Shown: positions 1 through 9,647 of the stretch, piece after piece
Numbering within the stretch: the stretch's first letter is position 1
Layout: each line of letters starts with the position of its first letter
DNA from: Listeria farberi
GTDB lineage: Bacteria > Bacillota > Bacilli > Lactobacillales > Listeriaceae
Length of the DNA stretch: 64,000 nt
Assembly (NCBI RefSeq): GCF_014229245.1
Contig: NZ_JAARZJ010000003.1
Coordinates: 124,001 to 188,000 of the forward strand
Direction of reading: 5' to 3'
Position numbers and translations under genes: made by a program
The notes under the pieces: generated by a model
Database searches by the model: none
Seen by the model: only the letters and a program-made list of their open reading frames with translations
Told to the model about the DNA's origin: nothing

Positions 1-240
1 AAATTTATGAAAGTTTTACAGAATAATATCTTCTTGGTAGGTTTAATCACTGTATTTAATGTTATCCTTACTGAGAGTCTGGTATATGCGTTTTATTATT
101 TAATTGGTTCAACCACAATGACTATTCCAGTATTTATTGATCAACGTCTTTGGACAACGATTTTGTTTAATCTGGCATTCTTTTTAGTTATCTTTTTCCC
201 GTTCCGATTGTTCCTTGATCGTTTGGTTAAATCAGAATAA
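1..240 (+). CDS. mreD: Rod-shape determining protein MreD, C-terminal part
   Basis: The window opens inside this gene: the frame is open from base 1, so the Met at base 7 is probably internal. The 79 visible residues form hydrophobic membrane segments ending in a short charged tail (RLVKSE). MreD is a polytopic membrane protein of about 160-170 residues that works with MreC and MreB in the elongasome for lateral wall synthesis. The assignment rests on the hydrophobic pattern and on position directly before minC-minD, the usual mreBCD-minCD order in Bacillus and Listeria. Only the C-terminal half is present, so the family call is partly contextual. Confidence 0.8.
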   Translation, partial: KFMKVLQNNIFLVGLITVFNVILTESLVYAFYYLIGSTTMTIPVFIDQRLWTTILFNLAFFLVIFFPFRLFLDRLVKSE

Positions 241-280
241 CTATAGTAATTTTATCAGTTTGAATTCGCTATTACTTGTA

Positions 281-308
281 AAAGTATGACTGTGGAGTAC
301 ACCCACAG
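281..308 (+). other. Hairpin between mreD and minC
   Basis: An inverted repeat (ACTGTGG, loop, CCACAGT) lies about 50 bases after the mreD stop. The T-rich stretch starts some 15 bases later, so it is at best a weak terminator. No convincing promoter hexamer pair is seen between it and minC, so minCD may be read from the mre operon. Confidence 0.3.
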
Positions 309-418
309 TTTGCGATTTCAAGCTGTTTTTTTCAGAAAAAGTATTTTTTTATTATCATTTAATTTGAGTTAGTGTATACTAAAGGCTAGAGTATAAATGT
401 TGCGGGGTGAAATGGTAT

Positions 419-1096
419 ATGAAGAAGAATGTTCAAATTAAAGGCACAAAAAATGGCATCAGTATTTTTCTTAGTGATAAGGCAAGTATATCGGAGTTAC
501 AACAAGAATTATCGCAATTACTAGCAGATCAAAAACAAAACCCGTACTCTGGTGAAAAATTAGAGGTACAAGTTCAAATCGGGAATCGACTATTTTCAGA
601 GGAAGAAGAACGTGAAATTTCAACTATTATCCATAACAATAGTCAAATGAAGATTAGCGCATTTTATAGTAATGTTATGTCTAAGGATGAAGCTAAGAAA
701 TGGAAAGAAAATGATCAGATTTTTTCTATGGCAACGATTATTCGTTCTGGACAAGTAGTTCAAGTTCCAGGAGACTTTTTGTTAATTGGTGATGTGAACC
801 CTGGTGGACAAATTCGTTCGAATGGAAATGTATTTGTTCTTGGAAATATTAAGGGGATAATTCATGCTGGTTTTGAAGGTAACGAAAATGCTATTGTAGC
901 CGGGAAATTTCTTTATCCATCCCAAGTTAGAATAGCTGGAAAAACGTACGGTTTTGATAGTGAAGATTATAAAGAAGTTGCAGCTACAGATTTGTTTTCT
1001 GCATATGTAAATGACGCGGGTGAAATAGTGATTGATGAAATACATAAGATAAGAAAAATTAGACCGGAAATTTCTAATTTTCAAGGAGGGCGTTAA
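419..1096 (+). CDS. minC: Septum site-determining protein MinC
   Basis: MinC inhibits FtsZ polymerisation and, recruited to the membrane by MinD, prevents division at the poles. The 225-residue product has a variable N-terminal domain (about 1-100) and a C-terminal beta-helix domain (about 115-205) rich in short Gly/Val turns such as GDVNPGGQI and VFVLGNIKG, which mediates dimerisation and MinD binding. The start is ATG 419, about 8 bases after a GGGGTGA ribosome site; the upstream in-frame GTG at 407 lies inside that site. minD follows after 2 bases, so the pair is translationally linked. Confidence 0.93.
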   Translation: MKKNVQIKGTKNGISIFLSDKASISELQQELSQLLADQKQNPYSGEKLEVQVQIGNRLFSEEEEREISTIIHNNSQMKISAFYSNVMSKDEAKKWKENDQIFSMATIIRSGQVVQVPGDFLLIGDVNPGGQIRSNGNVFVLGNIKGIIHAGFEGNENAIVAGKFLYPSQVRIAGKTYGFDSEDYKEVAATDLFSAYVNDAGEIVIDEIHKIRKIRPEISNFQGGR

Positions 1097-1098
1097 AC

Positions 1099-1899
1099 AT
1101 GGGAGAAGCTATAGTCATTACTTCTGGGAAAGGCGGAGTAGGAAAAACTACTTCAACTGCTAACTTAGGAACGGCACTTGCTCTTCAAGGTAAGAAAGTG
1201 TGCTTGATTGATATGGATATCGGTCTTCGTAATTTAGATGTTGTTTTAGGCCTTGAAAATCGGATTATTTATGATTTAGTAGATGTTGTAGAAGGACGTT
1301 GCAAAATCCATCAAGCTATGATTAAAGATAAGCGTTTTGATGATTTACTTTTCTTACTTCCAGCAGCACAGACTACGGATAAAAATGCTGTTTCGGGAGA
1401 ACAAATGATAGATTTAATTAATCAACTTCGTCCAGATTATGATTATATTTTAATTGATTGTCCAGCAGGAATTGAAACAGGATATAAAAATGCGGTTGCT
1501 GGAGCTGATAAAGCGATTGTTGTGACTACGCCAGAGATTTCAGCTGTTCGTGATGCAGATAGAATTATTGGACTGCTTGAAAAAGAAGATATTGAGCCAC
1601 CGAAACTTATTATTAATCGTATTCGTACACAAATGATGGTAAATGGGGATGTGATGGATATTGATGAAATCACTACACATTTATCTATTGAATTGCTTGG
1701 TATTATTATTGATGATGATGAAGTTATCCGTTCATCTAATAGCGGGGATCCGGTTGCAATGTTACCGAACAATCGTGCTTCTCAAGGATACCGAAATATC
1801 GCACGACGCATTCTTGGTGAATCTATCCCATTAATGTCAATTGAAGCAAAAAAACCAGGATTTTTCACACGGCTAAAACAACTTTTTGGCGGAAAATAA
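1099..1899 (+). CDS. minD: Septum site-determining ATPase MinD
   Basis: MinD is a membrane-associated ParA/MinD-family ATPase that carries MinC to the membrane. The 266-residue protein shows the deviant Walker A motif GKGGVGKTT (residues 10-18, signature Lys11 and Lys16), the switch region IDMDIGLRNLD near residue 38, and ILIDCPAG near 117. The last 12 residues (FFTRLKQLFGGK) form the amphipathic membrane-targeting helix. It starts 2 bases after minC behind a strong AAGGAGGG site within the minC end. Listeria, like Bacillus, is expected to use DivIVA rather than MinE for positioning; no minE is seen here. Confidence 0.96.
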   Translation: MGEAIVITSGKGGVGKTTSTANLGTALALQGKKVCLIDMDIGLRNLDVVLGLENRIIYDLVDVVEGRCKIHQAMIKDKRFDDLLFLLPAAQTTDKNAVSGEQMIDLINQLRPDYDYILIDCPAGIETGYKNAVAGADKAIVVTTPEISAVRDADRIIGLLEKEDIEPPKLIINRIRTQMMVNGDVMDIDEITTHLSIELLGIIIDDDEVIRSSNSGDPVAMLPNNRASQGYRNIARRILGESIPLMSIEAKKPGFFTRLKQLFGGK

Positions 1900-1905
1900 A
1901 AATTT

Positions 1906-1937
1906 GACCCTTTATCTTTTGGATGAAGGGTCTTTAT
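1906..1937 (+). terminator. Weak terminator after minD
   Basis: GACCCTT and AAGGGTC form a stem followed by the short T-rich run TTTAT. The run is interrupted, so partial read-through into the RNase gene is likely. Confidence 0.45.
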
Positions 1938-1952
1938 AAAAAAGGTGATTGG

Positions 1953-3314
1953 ATGAAAAAACTAGTAGTAAATGCAGCTCAGGTAGAAAAACGAGTAGCA
2001 GTACTAGAAGACGACGTGTTAATTGATGTAGAAATTATTCGCCCATCTAATAAAATCCAAGTAGGTGATATTTTTTATGGATTTATTCAGAAAATAGACC
2101 AAAAAATGGACACAGCTTTCGTTGATTTAGGTAATCAAAATAAAGGTTTTATACATTTAAAAGATATTCCAGCAAATTATGAAAAAACGCAAGGGGCAAA
2201 AATACCCGTACAAATTGTTCGAGAAGGTAGTGCCACAAAACTCCCTCTTTTATCAGCAGTACTTGAATTTTCAGGAGATTTGTTGATTTATTTGCACGGG
2301 AAAGAATACATTTCCATTTCAAAAAGAATTGCGAATAAAGAACCTCTGAAAAAAATAATGGATTTGCTTTTAGTAGAAAATGAAGCAACTATTATACGCT
2401 CCAATGCAGAAAATGCAACAAAAGAGCAATTAGAAGTAGCGTTAAATCAAGCCAGAGAAAAATATCAAACATTACTTAAAGAAGCTGCGACAAGAAAGAA
2501 ACCTGGCTTACTTTTATCTGCTGCTTCAGGCATTTTCTTGAGCACGAAACAATTTATCGAGCGCTATTTGCCAACTGAAATTGTTACTGATGATTTTGAA
2601 TTTGCGAAGATTCTAGAATCTAGCTTTACTGATCAAGAGGTTATTTTAAAGAAAAGCGGGGATTTGTTTGCTGACTTTGGCATTAAGCAACAAATGGATC
2701 GCCTTAGTAGACCAGTTGTTCACCTTTCAAATGGTTCTTCTCTTTTTATCGAAAAAACAGAAGCTATGTGGGTAGTAGATGTGAATTCTAGTCGTTTTAA
2801 AGGTACAACCGATAAAGAAAAAACAGTAGAAGCAGTTAATATAAAAGCGGTTCCTGAAATCTTTAGACAAATTCGTCTACGTAACATGAGTGGCATGATT
2901 CTTGTTGATTTTATTGGCGGTATGTCAGAAGCAGGTCAAGAGAAGCTTCAGGAAGCGATAGAAAGACAAAGCCGGAAAGAGTACATTACGACACAAATTG
3001 CGGCATTGTCGCAGTCAGGGCTCCTACAATTAACGAGACGAAAGAAACAACAATCCTTTTTAGAGGTTACGACAATTCCTTGTCCAGTTTGTTACGGTAC
3101 AGGGCATGTTGCTTCAAAAGATACACTTGCTTTTCAACTTGAACGAGAATTAAGTGGGATTATCGAAGGGGATCCAAGTAGCATCCAAGTCATCACCACA
3201 GAGGATGTGTTAGATGCGTTCTTAGATTTGAATACCTTTAATAATGCTCCAATTGATTGGGAAGTGGCAGACGAACGAGTTCCTTTTTATCAAATTGCTC
3301 GCGTTGAAAATTAA
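1953..3314 (+). CDS. Ribonuclease E/G family protein
   Basis: This 453-residue protein resembles RNase G, an endoribonuclease of RNA processing and decay. It has an N-terminal S1-type RNA-binding region (about 30-110, with VGDIFYGFIQKI and KGFIHLKDI), then the catalytic core with the metal-binding motifs VVDVNSS (near 275) and GMILVDFIGGM (near 318). A CPVCYGTGHV segment near 390 corresponds to the CPxC zinc link of the family. The length is close to E. coli RNase G (489). I chose ATG 1953 (MKKLVVNAAQ) behind AAAAGGTGATT; the upstream ATG at 1923 lies in the terminator. It sits immediately before the rplU operon, a position also seen for rng-like genes elsewhere. Bacillus subtilis lacks a clear RNase E/G. 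Confidence 0.88.
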   Translation: MKKLVVNAAQVEKRVAVLEDDVLIDVEIIRPSNKIQVGDIFYGFIQKIDQKMDTAFVDLGNQNKGFIHLKDIPANYEKTQGAKIPVQIVREGSATKLPLLSAVLEFSGDLLIYLHGKEYISISKRIANKEPLKKIMDLLLVENEATIIRSNAENATKEQLEVALNQAREKYQTLLKEAATRKKPGLLLSAASGIFLSTKQFIERYLPTEIVTDDFEFAKILESSFTDQEVILKKSGDLFADFGIKQQMDRLSRPVVHLSNGSSLFIEKTEAMWVVDVNSSRFKGTTDKEKTVEAVNIKAVPEIFRQIRLRNMSGMILVDFIGGMSEAGQEKLQEAIERQSRKEYITTQIAALSQSGLLQLTRRKKQQSFLEVTTIPCPVCYGTGHVASKDTLAFQLERELSGIIEGDPSSIQVITTEDVLDAFLDLNTFNNAPIDWEVADERVPFYQIARVEN

Positions 3315-3327
3315 AATTAACAAGTGA

Positions 3328-3357
3328 TTGACATAGACAGCTTCTCTATGCTATCAT
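3328..3357 (+). promoter_or_regulatory. SigA-type promoter of the rplU operon
   Basis: TTGACA (3328-3333), an 18-base spacer and TATCAT (3352-3357) form a good promoter just upstream of the L21 leader. The predicted start is near 3364. Confidence 0.75.
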
Positions 3358-3363
3358 TTTACT

Positions 3364-3462
3364 GTTATGTTTGTAGCGCACCAAGCTACAACCGCACAGA
3401 GCTGGGTTAAGTATTTACCTTGTGTAAATCCCCTGTAATGGCGAGTCTTAGTATATGAGGAG
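3364..3462 (+). ncRNA. Ribosomal protein L21 leader
   Basis: The untranslated region before rplU matches the Firmicute L21 leader: a hairpin around TGTAGCGCACCAAGCTACA (3371-3389), the segment GCACAGAGCTGGG, then a downstream TTTACC...GGCGAGTC portion ending just before the ribosome site. These leaders are thought to let a ribosomal protein of the operon, probably L21, control its own synthesis; this is inferred for the family. Boundaries are approximate and no ORF fits here. Confidence 0.75.
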
Positions 3463-3470
3463 GTGCAAGT

Positions 3471-3779
3471 ATGTACGCAATTATTGAAACAGGTGGGAAA
3501 CAAATCAAAGTAGAAGCAGGCCAAGAAATCTATGTTGAGAAATTAGCAGGTGAAGTTGGTGATGTTGTTACTTTTGACAAAGTTCTATTCGTAGGCGGAG
3601 ATTCCGCTAAAGTTGGCGTTCCATTCGTGGACGGAGCAACTGTAACAGCTAAAGTTGAAAAACAAGGCCGTGCGAAGAAATTGACAGTTTATAAATATAA
3701 ACCGAAAAAGAACTACCACAAAAAACAAGGTCATCGTCAACCTTACACAAAATTAACTATTGATGCAATCAATGCTTAA
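3471..3779 (+). CDS. rplU: 50S ribosomal protein L21
   Basis: L21 is a 23S-rRNA-binding protein of the large subunit. The 102-residue sequence begins with the family signature [14 protein letters not shown] and has the conserved basic C-terminal stretch [19 protein letters not shown] that contacts rRNA. The length is standard. ATG 3471 lies 7-8 bases after GAGGAGG. It heads the rplU-prp-rpmA operon and is preceded by an L21 leader. Confidence 0.98.
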
Positions 3780-3797
3780 TTTGAAAGGACGAAAACA

Positions 3798-4115
3798 ATG
3801 ATTCAAGTCGATGTTATGCGAGAAAATAACCAAATAATTTCTTTTACAATGAGTGGACACGCCGATTTTGCCGAACATGGTAGTGATTTGGTATGTGCAG
3901 GAGCTTCGTCTATTGCTTTTGGGATGGTGAATGCTATTTCAGAAGTACGTGATTTTGAGCCTGTAATAGAAGAGTCGGAGGGTTACCTTTACTATTCTGT
4001 ACCTACTGATTATGTCGAGGATGACGTGGTGCAAATCTTGCTTACAGGGATGGAAAATCAACTAAGATCATTAGCGTACAGCTATCCTGATCATATAAAA
4101 ATTAACTCCAAATAG
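3798..4115 (+). CDS. prp: L27-processing cysteine protease Prp
   Basis: Prp (YsxB family) is the cysteine protease that removes the N-terminal extension of L27 in Firmicutes, a step essential for ribosome function in Staphylococcus aureus. The 105-residue protein has the family's catalytic pair in SGHADF (His21) and DLVCAGAS (Cys33), with the following Ser/Gly-rich loop. It lies between rplU and its substrate gene rpmA, spaced 18 and 13 bases, so enzyme and substrate are co-transcribed. The presence of the matching cleavage site in the neighbouring L27 supports the assignment strongly. Confidence 0.93.
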
Positions 4116-4128
4116 GAGGTGGAATTTC

Positions 4129-4419
4129 ATGTTAAAATTTGATATTCAACATTTTGCGCACAAAAAGGGTGGCGGTTCGACTTCTAACGGACGTGACTCT
4201 GAATCAAAACGTTTAGGTGCAAAACGTGCGGACGGACAATTTGTTACTGGTGGATCTATCCTTTACCGTCAACGTGGTACTAAAATCTATCCAGGAACTA
4301 ACGTTGGTCGTGGTGGCGATGATACATTATTCGCTAAAACTGATGGCGTTGTACGTTTCGAACGTATGGGACGCGACAAGAAAAAAGTTAGCGTTTATCC
4401 TGAAGTACAAGAAGCTTAA
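4129..4419 (+). CDS. rpmA: 50S ribosomal protein L27 with cleavable N-terminal extension
   Basis: L27 lies near the peptidyl transferase centre with its N terminus reaching toward the tRNA ends. This 96-residue form carries the Firmicute extension MLKFDIQHF before the mature start AHKKGGGS; by analogy with S. aureus, Prp should cut between Phe9 and Ala10. The body has the conserved [11 protein letters not shown] and [14 protein letters not shown] motifs. The gene follows prp and closes the rplU operon at a strong terminator. The extension is far more hydrophobic than the mature N terminus, so failure to cleave it would block the active centre. Confidence 0.97.
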
Positions 4420-4430
4420 ATACAATTTTA

Positions 4431-4457
4431 AAAACCGTCACTTGTGGCGGTTTTTTT
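4431..4457 (+). terminator. Terminator of the rplU-prp-rpmA operon
   Basis: AAACCGTCAC and GTGGCGGTTT form a stem followed by a run of seven T. Bases 4458-4573 beyond it hold no ORF or motif I can support. Confidence 0.9.
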
Positions 4458-4573
4458 GTGTTTTCTTCTTTGTGAATTAATTTCTTTTAAAATGGGTTAT
4501 AACTCTCTTGAATTGGGGTAAAAGTAAAGAGGCAGATAAAGAGACATTGTGAAAAACAGGACAAGTCGTTTGA

Positions 4574-4602
4574 TTGACAGCGTTTTCTTGATATGATTAA
4601 AT
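4574..4602 (+). promoter_or_regulatory. glpFK promoter
   Basis: TTGACA (4574-4579), a 17-base spacer and TTAAAT (4597-4602) form a promoter with a consensus -35 and a poor -10. It overlaps the cre site, so CcpA binding would block polymerase. The expected start is near 4609. Confidence 0.65.
4575..4588 (+). promoter_or_regulatory. cre site (CcpA operator) at glpF
   Basis: TGACAGCGTTTTCT matches the catabolite-responsive-element consensus TGWNANCGNTNWCA at all but the last position. It overlaps the -35 and spacer of the glpFK promoter, a classic repressing position for CcpA with HPr-Ser-P. Confidence 0.8.
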
Positions 4603-4635
4603 AGACTCAAGTTAATTAACATGTCAGGAGAAAAG

Positions 4636-4697
4636 ATGACAATCGAAACGATGCAAGGGTACTAGTGTGCCTGCGTTTTGATTGTCATTCTTTTTTT
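4636..4697 (+). terminator. Leader terminator of glpFK, probable GlpP antitermination target
   Basis: A 15-base-pair inverted repeat (4636-4650 with 4674-4688; one G-U pair) followed by a run of seven T sits between the promoter and glpF. In Bacillus subtilis, GlpP with glycerol-3-phosphate prevents termination in the equivalent leader; a glpP gene is not in this window, so the regulator is inferred. Confidence 0.8.
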
Positions 4698-4785
4698 GAA
4701 GTTAATTGATAATCGGAATGTAAGGGGACTAGTAAGTGTTAAAATTCCGGTGCTACAAAAAAGCAAGAAGAAGGAGTTGGAAAAG

Positions 4786-5604
4786 ATGATTGACACAAGT
4801 TTAGCAACACAATTTCTAGGTGAAGTTATTGGTACTGCCATCCTAATTATTTTAGGTGCTGGTGTAGTAGCTGGCGTTTCACTGAAAAGATCCAAAGCAG
4901 AGAATGGCGGCTGGGTCGTTATTACTTTAGCTTGGGGGCTAGGGGTTACAATGGGTGTATATGTCTCAGGTTATATGAGCATGGCCCATCTTAATCCTGC
5001 TGTAACTATTGGTATGGCGCTTGCAGGTGCTTTCCCATGGAATTACGTATTGCCATATATTCTTGCTCAGTTTATCGGAGCGTTTATCGGGGCAACGCTA
5101 ATATGGTTACATTACTATCCACACTGGAAACAAACAGAAGACAAACCAACAAAACTAGGTGTTTTTGCAACGGCACCAGCTATTCGTCATTTTACATCTA
5201 ACTTTTTTGGTGAAGCATTAGGTACATTTATGCTAGTGTTTGGATTACTATCATTAGGTGCAAATTCATTTTCAGATGGATTAAATCCACTTGTTGTTGG
5301 TGCGTTAATCGTAGCTATCGGGATGTCTCTTGGTGGTACTACTGGTTATGCAATCAACCCAGCACGTGACCTTGGACCAAGAATTGCGCATTTTGTTTGG
5401 CCGATTTCTGGTAAAGGTAGTTCAGATTGGGGATACTCATGGGTTCCGGTTATTGGACCAATTATGGGTGGTGCATTAGGTGCTTTAGGGTATAATGCCA
5501 TTATTAACGGCGAACTAGGAATGTGGTTCTGGGTGTTCGCAGTATTATTTGTTTTAATTCTTATTTTAACGATGCAACTCGACAAGAAAAAAGACTTAGC
5601 ATAA
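4786..5604 (+). CDS. glpF: Glycerol uptake facilitator (aquaglyceroporin)
   Basis: GlpF is an inner-membrane channel of the MIP family that lets glycerol diffuse in. The 272-residue protein shows the two pore motifs HLNPAVTIG (about 72) and AINPARDLGPR (about 189), the second with the Asp of the glycerol-selective subfamily, within about six membrane spans. I chose ATG 4786 behind AAGGAGTTGG; an in-frame TTG at 4678 lies in the leader terminator and is not credible. glpK follows after 74 bases with no terminator, so the pair forms one glycerol-uptake operon under CcpA and probably GlpP control. Confidence 0.95.
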   Translation: MIDTSLATQFLGEVIGTAILIILGAGVVAGVSLKRSKAENGGWVVITLAWGLGVTMGVYVSGYMSMAHLNPAVTIGMALAGAFPWNYVLPYILAQFIGAFIGATLIWLHYYPHWKQTEDKPTKLGVFATAPAIRHFTSNFFGEALGTFMLVFGLLSLGANSFSDGLNPLVVGALIVAIGMSLGGTTGYAINPARDLGPRIAHFVWPISGKGSSDWGYSWVPVIGPIMGGALGALGYNAIINGELGMWFWVFAVLFVLILILTMQLDKKKDLA

Positions 5605-5621
5605 GCTAGAATGATAACTAG

Positions 5622-7172
<1,551 letters not shown>

Positions 7173-7182
7173 TGGTTAAAAG

Positions 7183-7221
7183 ATGCGTCAAATGTATAAA
7201 AACATTTGGCGCATTTTTATT
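7183..7221 (+). terminator. Terminator after glpK
   Basis: ATGCGTCAAATGT and ACATTTGGCGCAT pair over 13 positions (one G-U) and are followed by TTTTTAT. Confidence 0.9.
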
Positions 7222-7228
7222 ATGAGGG

Positions 7229-7260
7229 AGAAATAAATATCTGGAAATAGAAATAAATAT
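7229..7260 (+). repeat. Direct repeat upstream of the obgE promoter
   Basis: AGAAATAAATAT occurs exactly twice (7229-7240 and 7249-7260), 20 bases apart, ending just before the -35. The spacing is about two helical turns. It could be an AT-rich promoter element or an operator; the sequence does not decide. Confidence 0.6.
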
Positions 7261-7261
7261 A

Positions 7262-7291
7262 GTGACAGATGTATAGTTTGTTCGTTATAAT
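7262..7291 (+). promoter_or_regulatory. obgE promoter
   Basis: GTGACA (7262-7267), an 18-base spacer and a perfect TATAAT (7286-7291) precede obgE by about 40 bases. Confidence 0.7.
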
Positions 7292-7331
7292 GAAAGATAA
7301 GACTTTTAAGGAACGGGAGAATATAAAAATT

Positions 7332-8621
7332 ATGTTTGTAGATCAGGTTAAAATATATGTAAAAGCAGGTAACGGTGGGGACGGCATGGTGGCATTCCGT
7401 CGCGAAAAATTTGTGCCAAACGGTGGTCCTGCTGGCGGTGACGGCGGTAAAGGAGCAGACGTTGTATTCGTAGTAGATGAAGGTTTGCGTACACTAGTAG
7501 ATTTTCGCTTTAAACGAATCTTTAAAGCAGAGCATGGCGAACACGGCATGAGTAAAAGTATGCATGGACGCGGTGCAGAAGATTTAGTTGTCAAAGTCCC
7601 ACAAGGCACAATTGTGAAAGATATTGATACTGGAGAGATTATCGCTGATTTAGTGGCACATGGTCAACGTGCGGTTATTGCAAAAGCTGGACGTGGTGGA
7701 CGTGGTAACAAACGTTTTGCGACACCAGCAAATCCAGCTCCAGAACTTTCTGAAAACGGAGAGCCAGGGCAAGAACGAAATGTACAATTAGAACTTAAAG
7801 TATTAGCAGATGTTGGTTTAGTTGGTTTCCCAAGTGTTGGTAAATCTACCTTATTATCTGTTGTATCTGCAGCAAGACCAAAAATCGCTGCTTATCATTT
7901 CACGACAATTGTGCCTAATTTAGGCATGGTTGATGCAGGAGATGGACGTAGTTTTGTTATGGCGGATTTACCAGGATTAATTGAGGGGGCTAGCCAAGGT
8001 GTCGGTTTAGGTCATCAATTCTTACGTCATATCGAAAGAACACGTGTTATTGTGCATGTCATTGATATGTCTGGTTCAGAAGGGCGCGTACCTTTTGAAG
8101 ATTACGTGGCTATTAATAATGAACTAGAACAGTACAACTTGCGCTTAATGGAGCGTCCACAGATTATCGTAGCGAACAAAATGGATATGCCAGACGCGGA
8201 AGAAAATTTAAAAGAGTTTAAAACTAAAATCGCTGAAGATATTCCGGTATTCCCGATTTCCGCAGTAACAAAAACGGGTCTACGTGAATTACTTCTTGCA
8301 ATTGCAGATAAATTAGAAACAACTCCAGAATTTCCACTTAATGAAATTTTGGAACAGGAAGACGAAGATACAGTTCTTTACAAATATGTTGCTGAGGAGC
8401 CTGACTTCGAGATTTCTAGAGAACCAGATGGTACATTCGTACTTAGCGGTGCAAAAATTGAACGCTTATTCACGATGACTAACTTCGAACGTGATGCTTC
8501 TATTAGCCGTTTTGCGCGTCAACTTCGTGCAATGGGTGTTGATGAGGCACTTAGAAAACGTGGTGCCAAAGATGGCGATATCGTTCGCTTACTTGATTAT
8601 GAATTTGAATTTATGGATTAA
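7332..8621 (+). CDS. obgE: GTPase ObgE/CgtA
   Basis: Obg is an essential GTPase of late 50S assembly and stress signalling. The 429-residue protein has the Gly-rich Obg fold (1-158, with [14 protein letters not shown]), a G domain with GFPSVGKST (G1), [10 protein letters not shown] (G3) and NKMD (G4), and a C-terminal OCT domain (about 350-429). The start is ATG 7332, matching the family N terminus [13 protein letters not shown]; the ORF could extend to 7269 but no ribosome site supports that. It has its own promoter and terminator. In Bacillus it lies near spo0B; here spo0B is absent and pheA follows. Confidence 0.97.
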   Translation: MFVDQVKIYVKAGNGGDGMVAFRREKFVPNGGPAGGDGGKGADVVFVVDEGLRTLVDFRFKRIFKAEHGEHGMSKSMHGRGAEDLVVKVPQGTIVKDIDTGEIIADLVAHGQRAVIAKAGRGGRGNKRFATPANPAPELSENGEPGQERNVQLELKVLADVGLVGFPSVGKSTLLSVVSAARPKIAAYHFTTIVPNLGMVDAGDGRSFVMADLPGLIEGASQGVGLGHQFLRHIERTRVIVHVIDMSGSEGRVPFEDYVAINNELEQYNLRLMERPQIIVANKMDMPDAEENLKEFKTKIAEDIPVFPISAVTKTGLRELLLAIADKLETTPEFPLNEILEQEDEDTVLYKYVAEEPDFEISREPDGTFVLSGAKIERLFTMTNFERDASISRFARQLRAMGVDEALRKRGAKDGDIVRLLDYEFEFMD

Positions 8622-8626
8622 ACAAA

Positions 8627-8659
8627 GTGCTGTGCCAATCTTTTGGCGCACGCTTTTTT
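8627..8659 (+). terminator. Terminator after obgE
   Basis: Imperfect stem between GTGCTGTGCCAA and TTGGCGCACGC followed by six T. Confidence 0.75.
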
Positions 8660-8688
8660 CCTAGCTACAATAAAAAGGAGAGTTGAAA

Positions 8689-9537
8689 ATGAAAATTGCT
8701 TATTTAGGCCCAGCAGCATCTTTTACTCATGCAGCAGCAACGAAAGCTTTTCCAAAAGAAGAGATGGTTGCTAAAAGCACGATTCCTGATTGTATCATGG
8801 CAATCGAAAAAGAAGATGTGGACGTGGCGGTTGTTCCAATTGAAAATACGATTGAAGGAAGCGTCAATATTACGCTAGACTATTTGTTTCATTTTTCAAG
8901 TGTCCCTGTAGTGGCGGAGATTGTTTTACCTATTGCACAACATTTAATGGTTCATCCAGCACATAAAACATCGTGGAAATCTGTGCAAAAAGTAATGTCT
9001 CATCCGCAAGCCCTTGCCCAGTGCCATACTTTTCTTCAAGCTGAACTTTACGGGGTAGAGCGTGAAGTAACACCTTCGACTGCGTATGCGGCAAAATGGG
9101 TCAGTAATAACCCAACTGAACTTGTAGCAGCAATTGCTCCTCGTATGGCAGCTAGTGAGTACGGACTTGAAATCGTTCAAGAAAATGCACAAGACTTGGA
9201 ATTAAATCAAACAAGATTCTTTGTTTTAAGTCGCAAGCCAGTTTCCATATTATTACCTAAAGAAGAAGAAAAGACTTCTATTTCGGTCATTTTACCTAAT
9301 AATATGCCAGGTGCGTTACATAAAGTATTATCTACATTTGCTTGGCGTGACATTGACTTAAGTAAAATTGAGTCAAGACCGCTTAAAACCTCATTAGGAG
9401 AATATTTCTTTTTGATAGATGTACTTTCAGAAGGTAAAGAAACACTTGTTACAAATGCACTTGATGAAATTACACTTTTAGGTGGAACGGCAAATAAACT
9501 TGGCACTTATCACGTTCACCGCTTACAAACGACCTAG
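8689..9537 (+). CDS. pheA: Prephenate dehydratase
   Basis: PheA converts prephenate to phenylpyruvate in phenylalanine synthesis. The 282-residue protein has an N-terminal dehydratase domain (1-180, starting [15 protein letters not shown], with [12 protein letters not shown] and the catalytic TRF motif in NQTRFFVL) and a C-terminal ACT domain (about 200-275) with [10 protein letters not shown] and the phenylalanine-binding ESRP motif, so feedback inhibition is likely. There is no chorismate mutase domain. ATG 8689 is 8 bases after AAAGGAG; the TTG two codons upstream is too close to it. A terminator follows. Confidence 0.95.
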   Translation: MKIAYLGPAASFTHAAATKAFPKEEMVAKSTIPDCIMAIEKEDVDVAVVPIENTIEGSVNITLDYLFHFSSVPVVAEIVLPIAQHLMVHPAHKTSWKSVQKVMSHPQALAQCHTFLQAELYGVEREVTPSTAYAAKWVSNNPTELVAAIAPRMAASEYGLEIVQENAQDLELNQTRFFVLSRKPVSILLPKEEEKTSISVILPNNMPGALHKVLSTFAWRDIDLSKIESRPLKTSLGEYFFLIDVLSEGKETLVTNALDEITLLGGTANKLGTYHVHRLQTT

Positions 9538-9543
9538 ATAAAG

Positions 9544-9575
9544 AGTTATCGCAATTTTTTGCGGTAACTTTTTTA
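9544..9575 (+). terminator. Terminator after pheA
   Basis: AGTTATCGCAA and TTGCGGTAACT form a stem followed by a T run; the next promoter begins at its end. Confidence 0.85.
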
Positions 9576-9604
9576 TTGCGAATCCTCATTTTTTACGTTA
9601 AAAT
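9576..9604 (+). promoter_or_regulatory. Promoter of the YebC-family gene
   Basis: TTGCGA (9576-9581), a 17-base spacer and TAAAAT (9599-9604). Confidence 0.65.
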
Positions 9605-9647
9605 TTGTAGGAGAAAAGCTTTACTAAAACTAAAAGGAGTGAAACAG

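Noticed and set aside
782-1084. Reverse-strand frame of 100 codons inside minC
   Set aside because: Shadow frame opposite a well-supported gene; no promoter, no ribosome site, no recognisable domain.
4217-4480. Open frame of 87 codons overlapping rpmA
   Set aside because: It is a shadow of rpmA in another frame that runs through the terminator; no ribosome site and no family resemblance.
4678-4785. Extended N terminus for GlpF starting at TTG 4678
   Set aside because: This start lies in the leader terminator stem and lacks a ribosome site; ATG 4786 has both spacing and the family N terminus.
7343-7609. Reverse-strand Pro-rich frame inside obgE
   Set aside because: Arises from the Gly-rich Obg fold read backwards.
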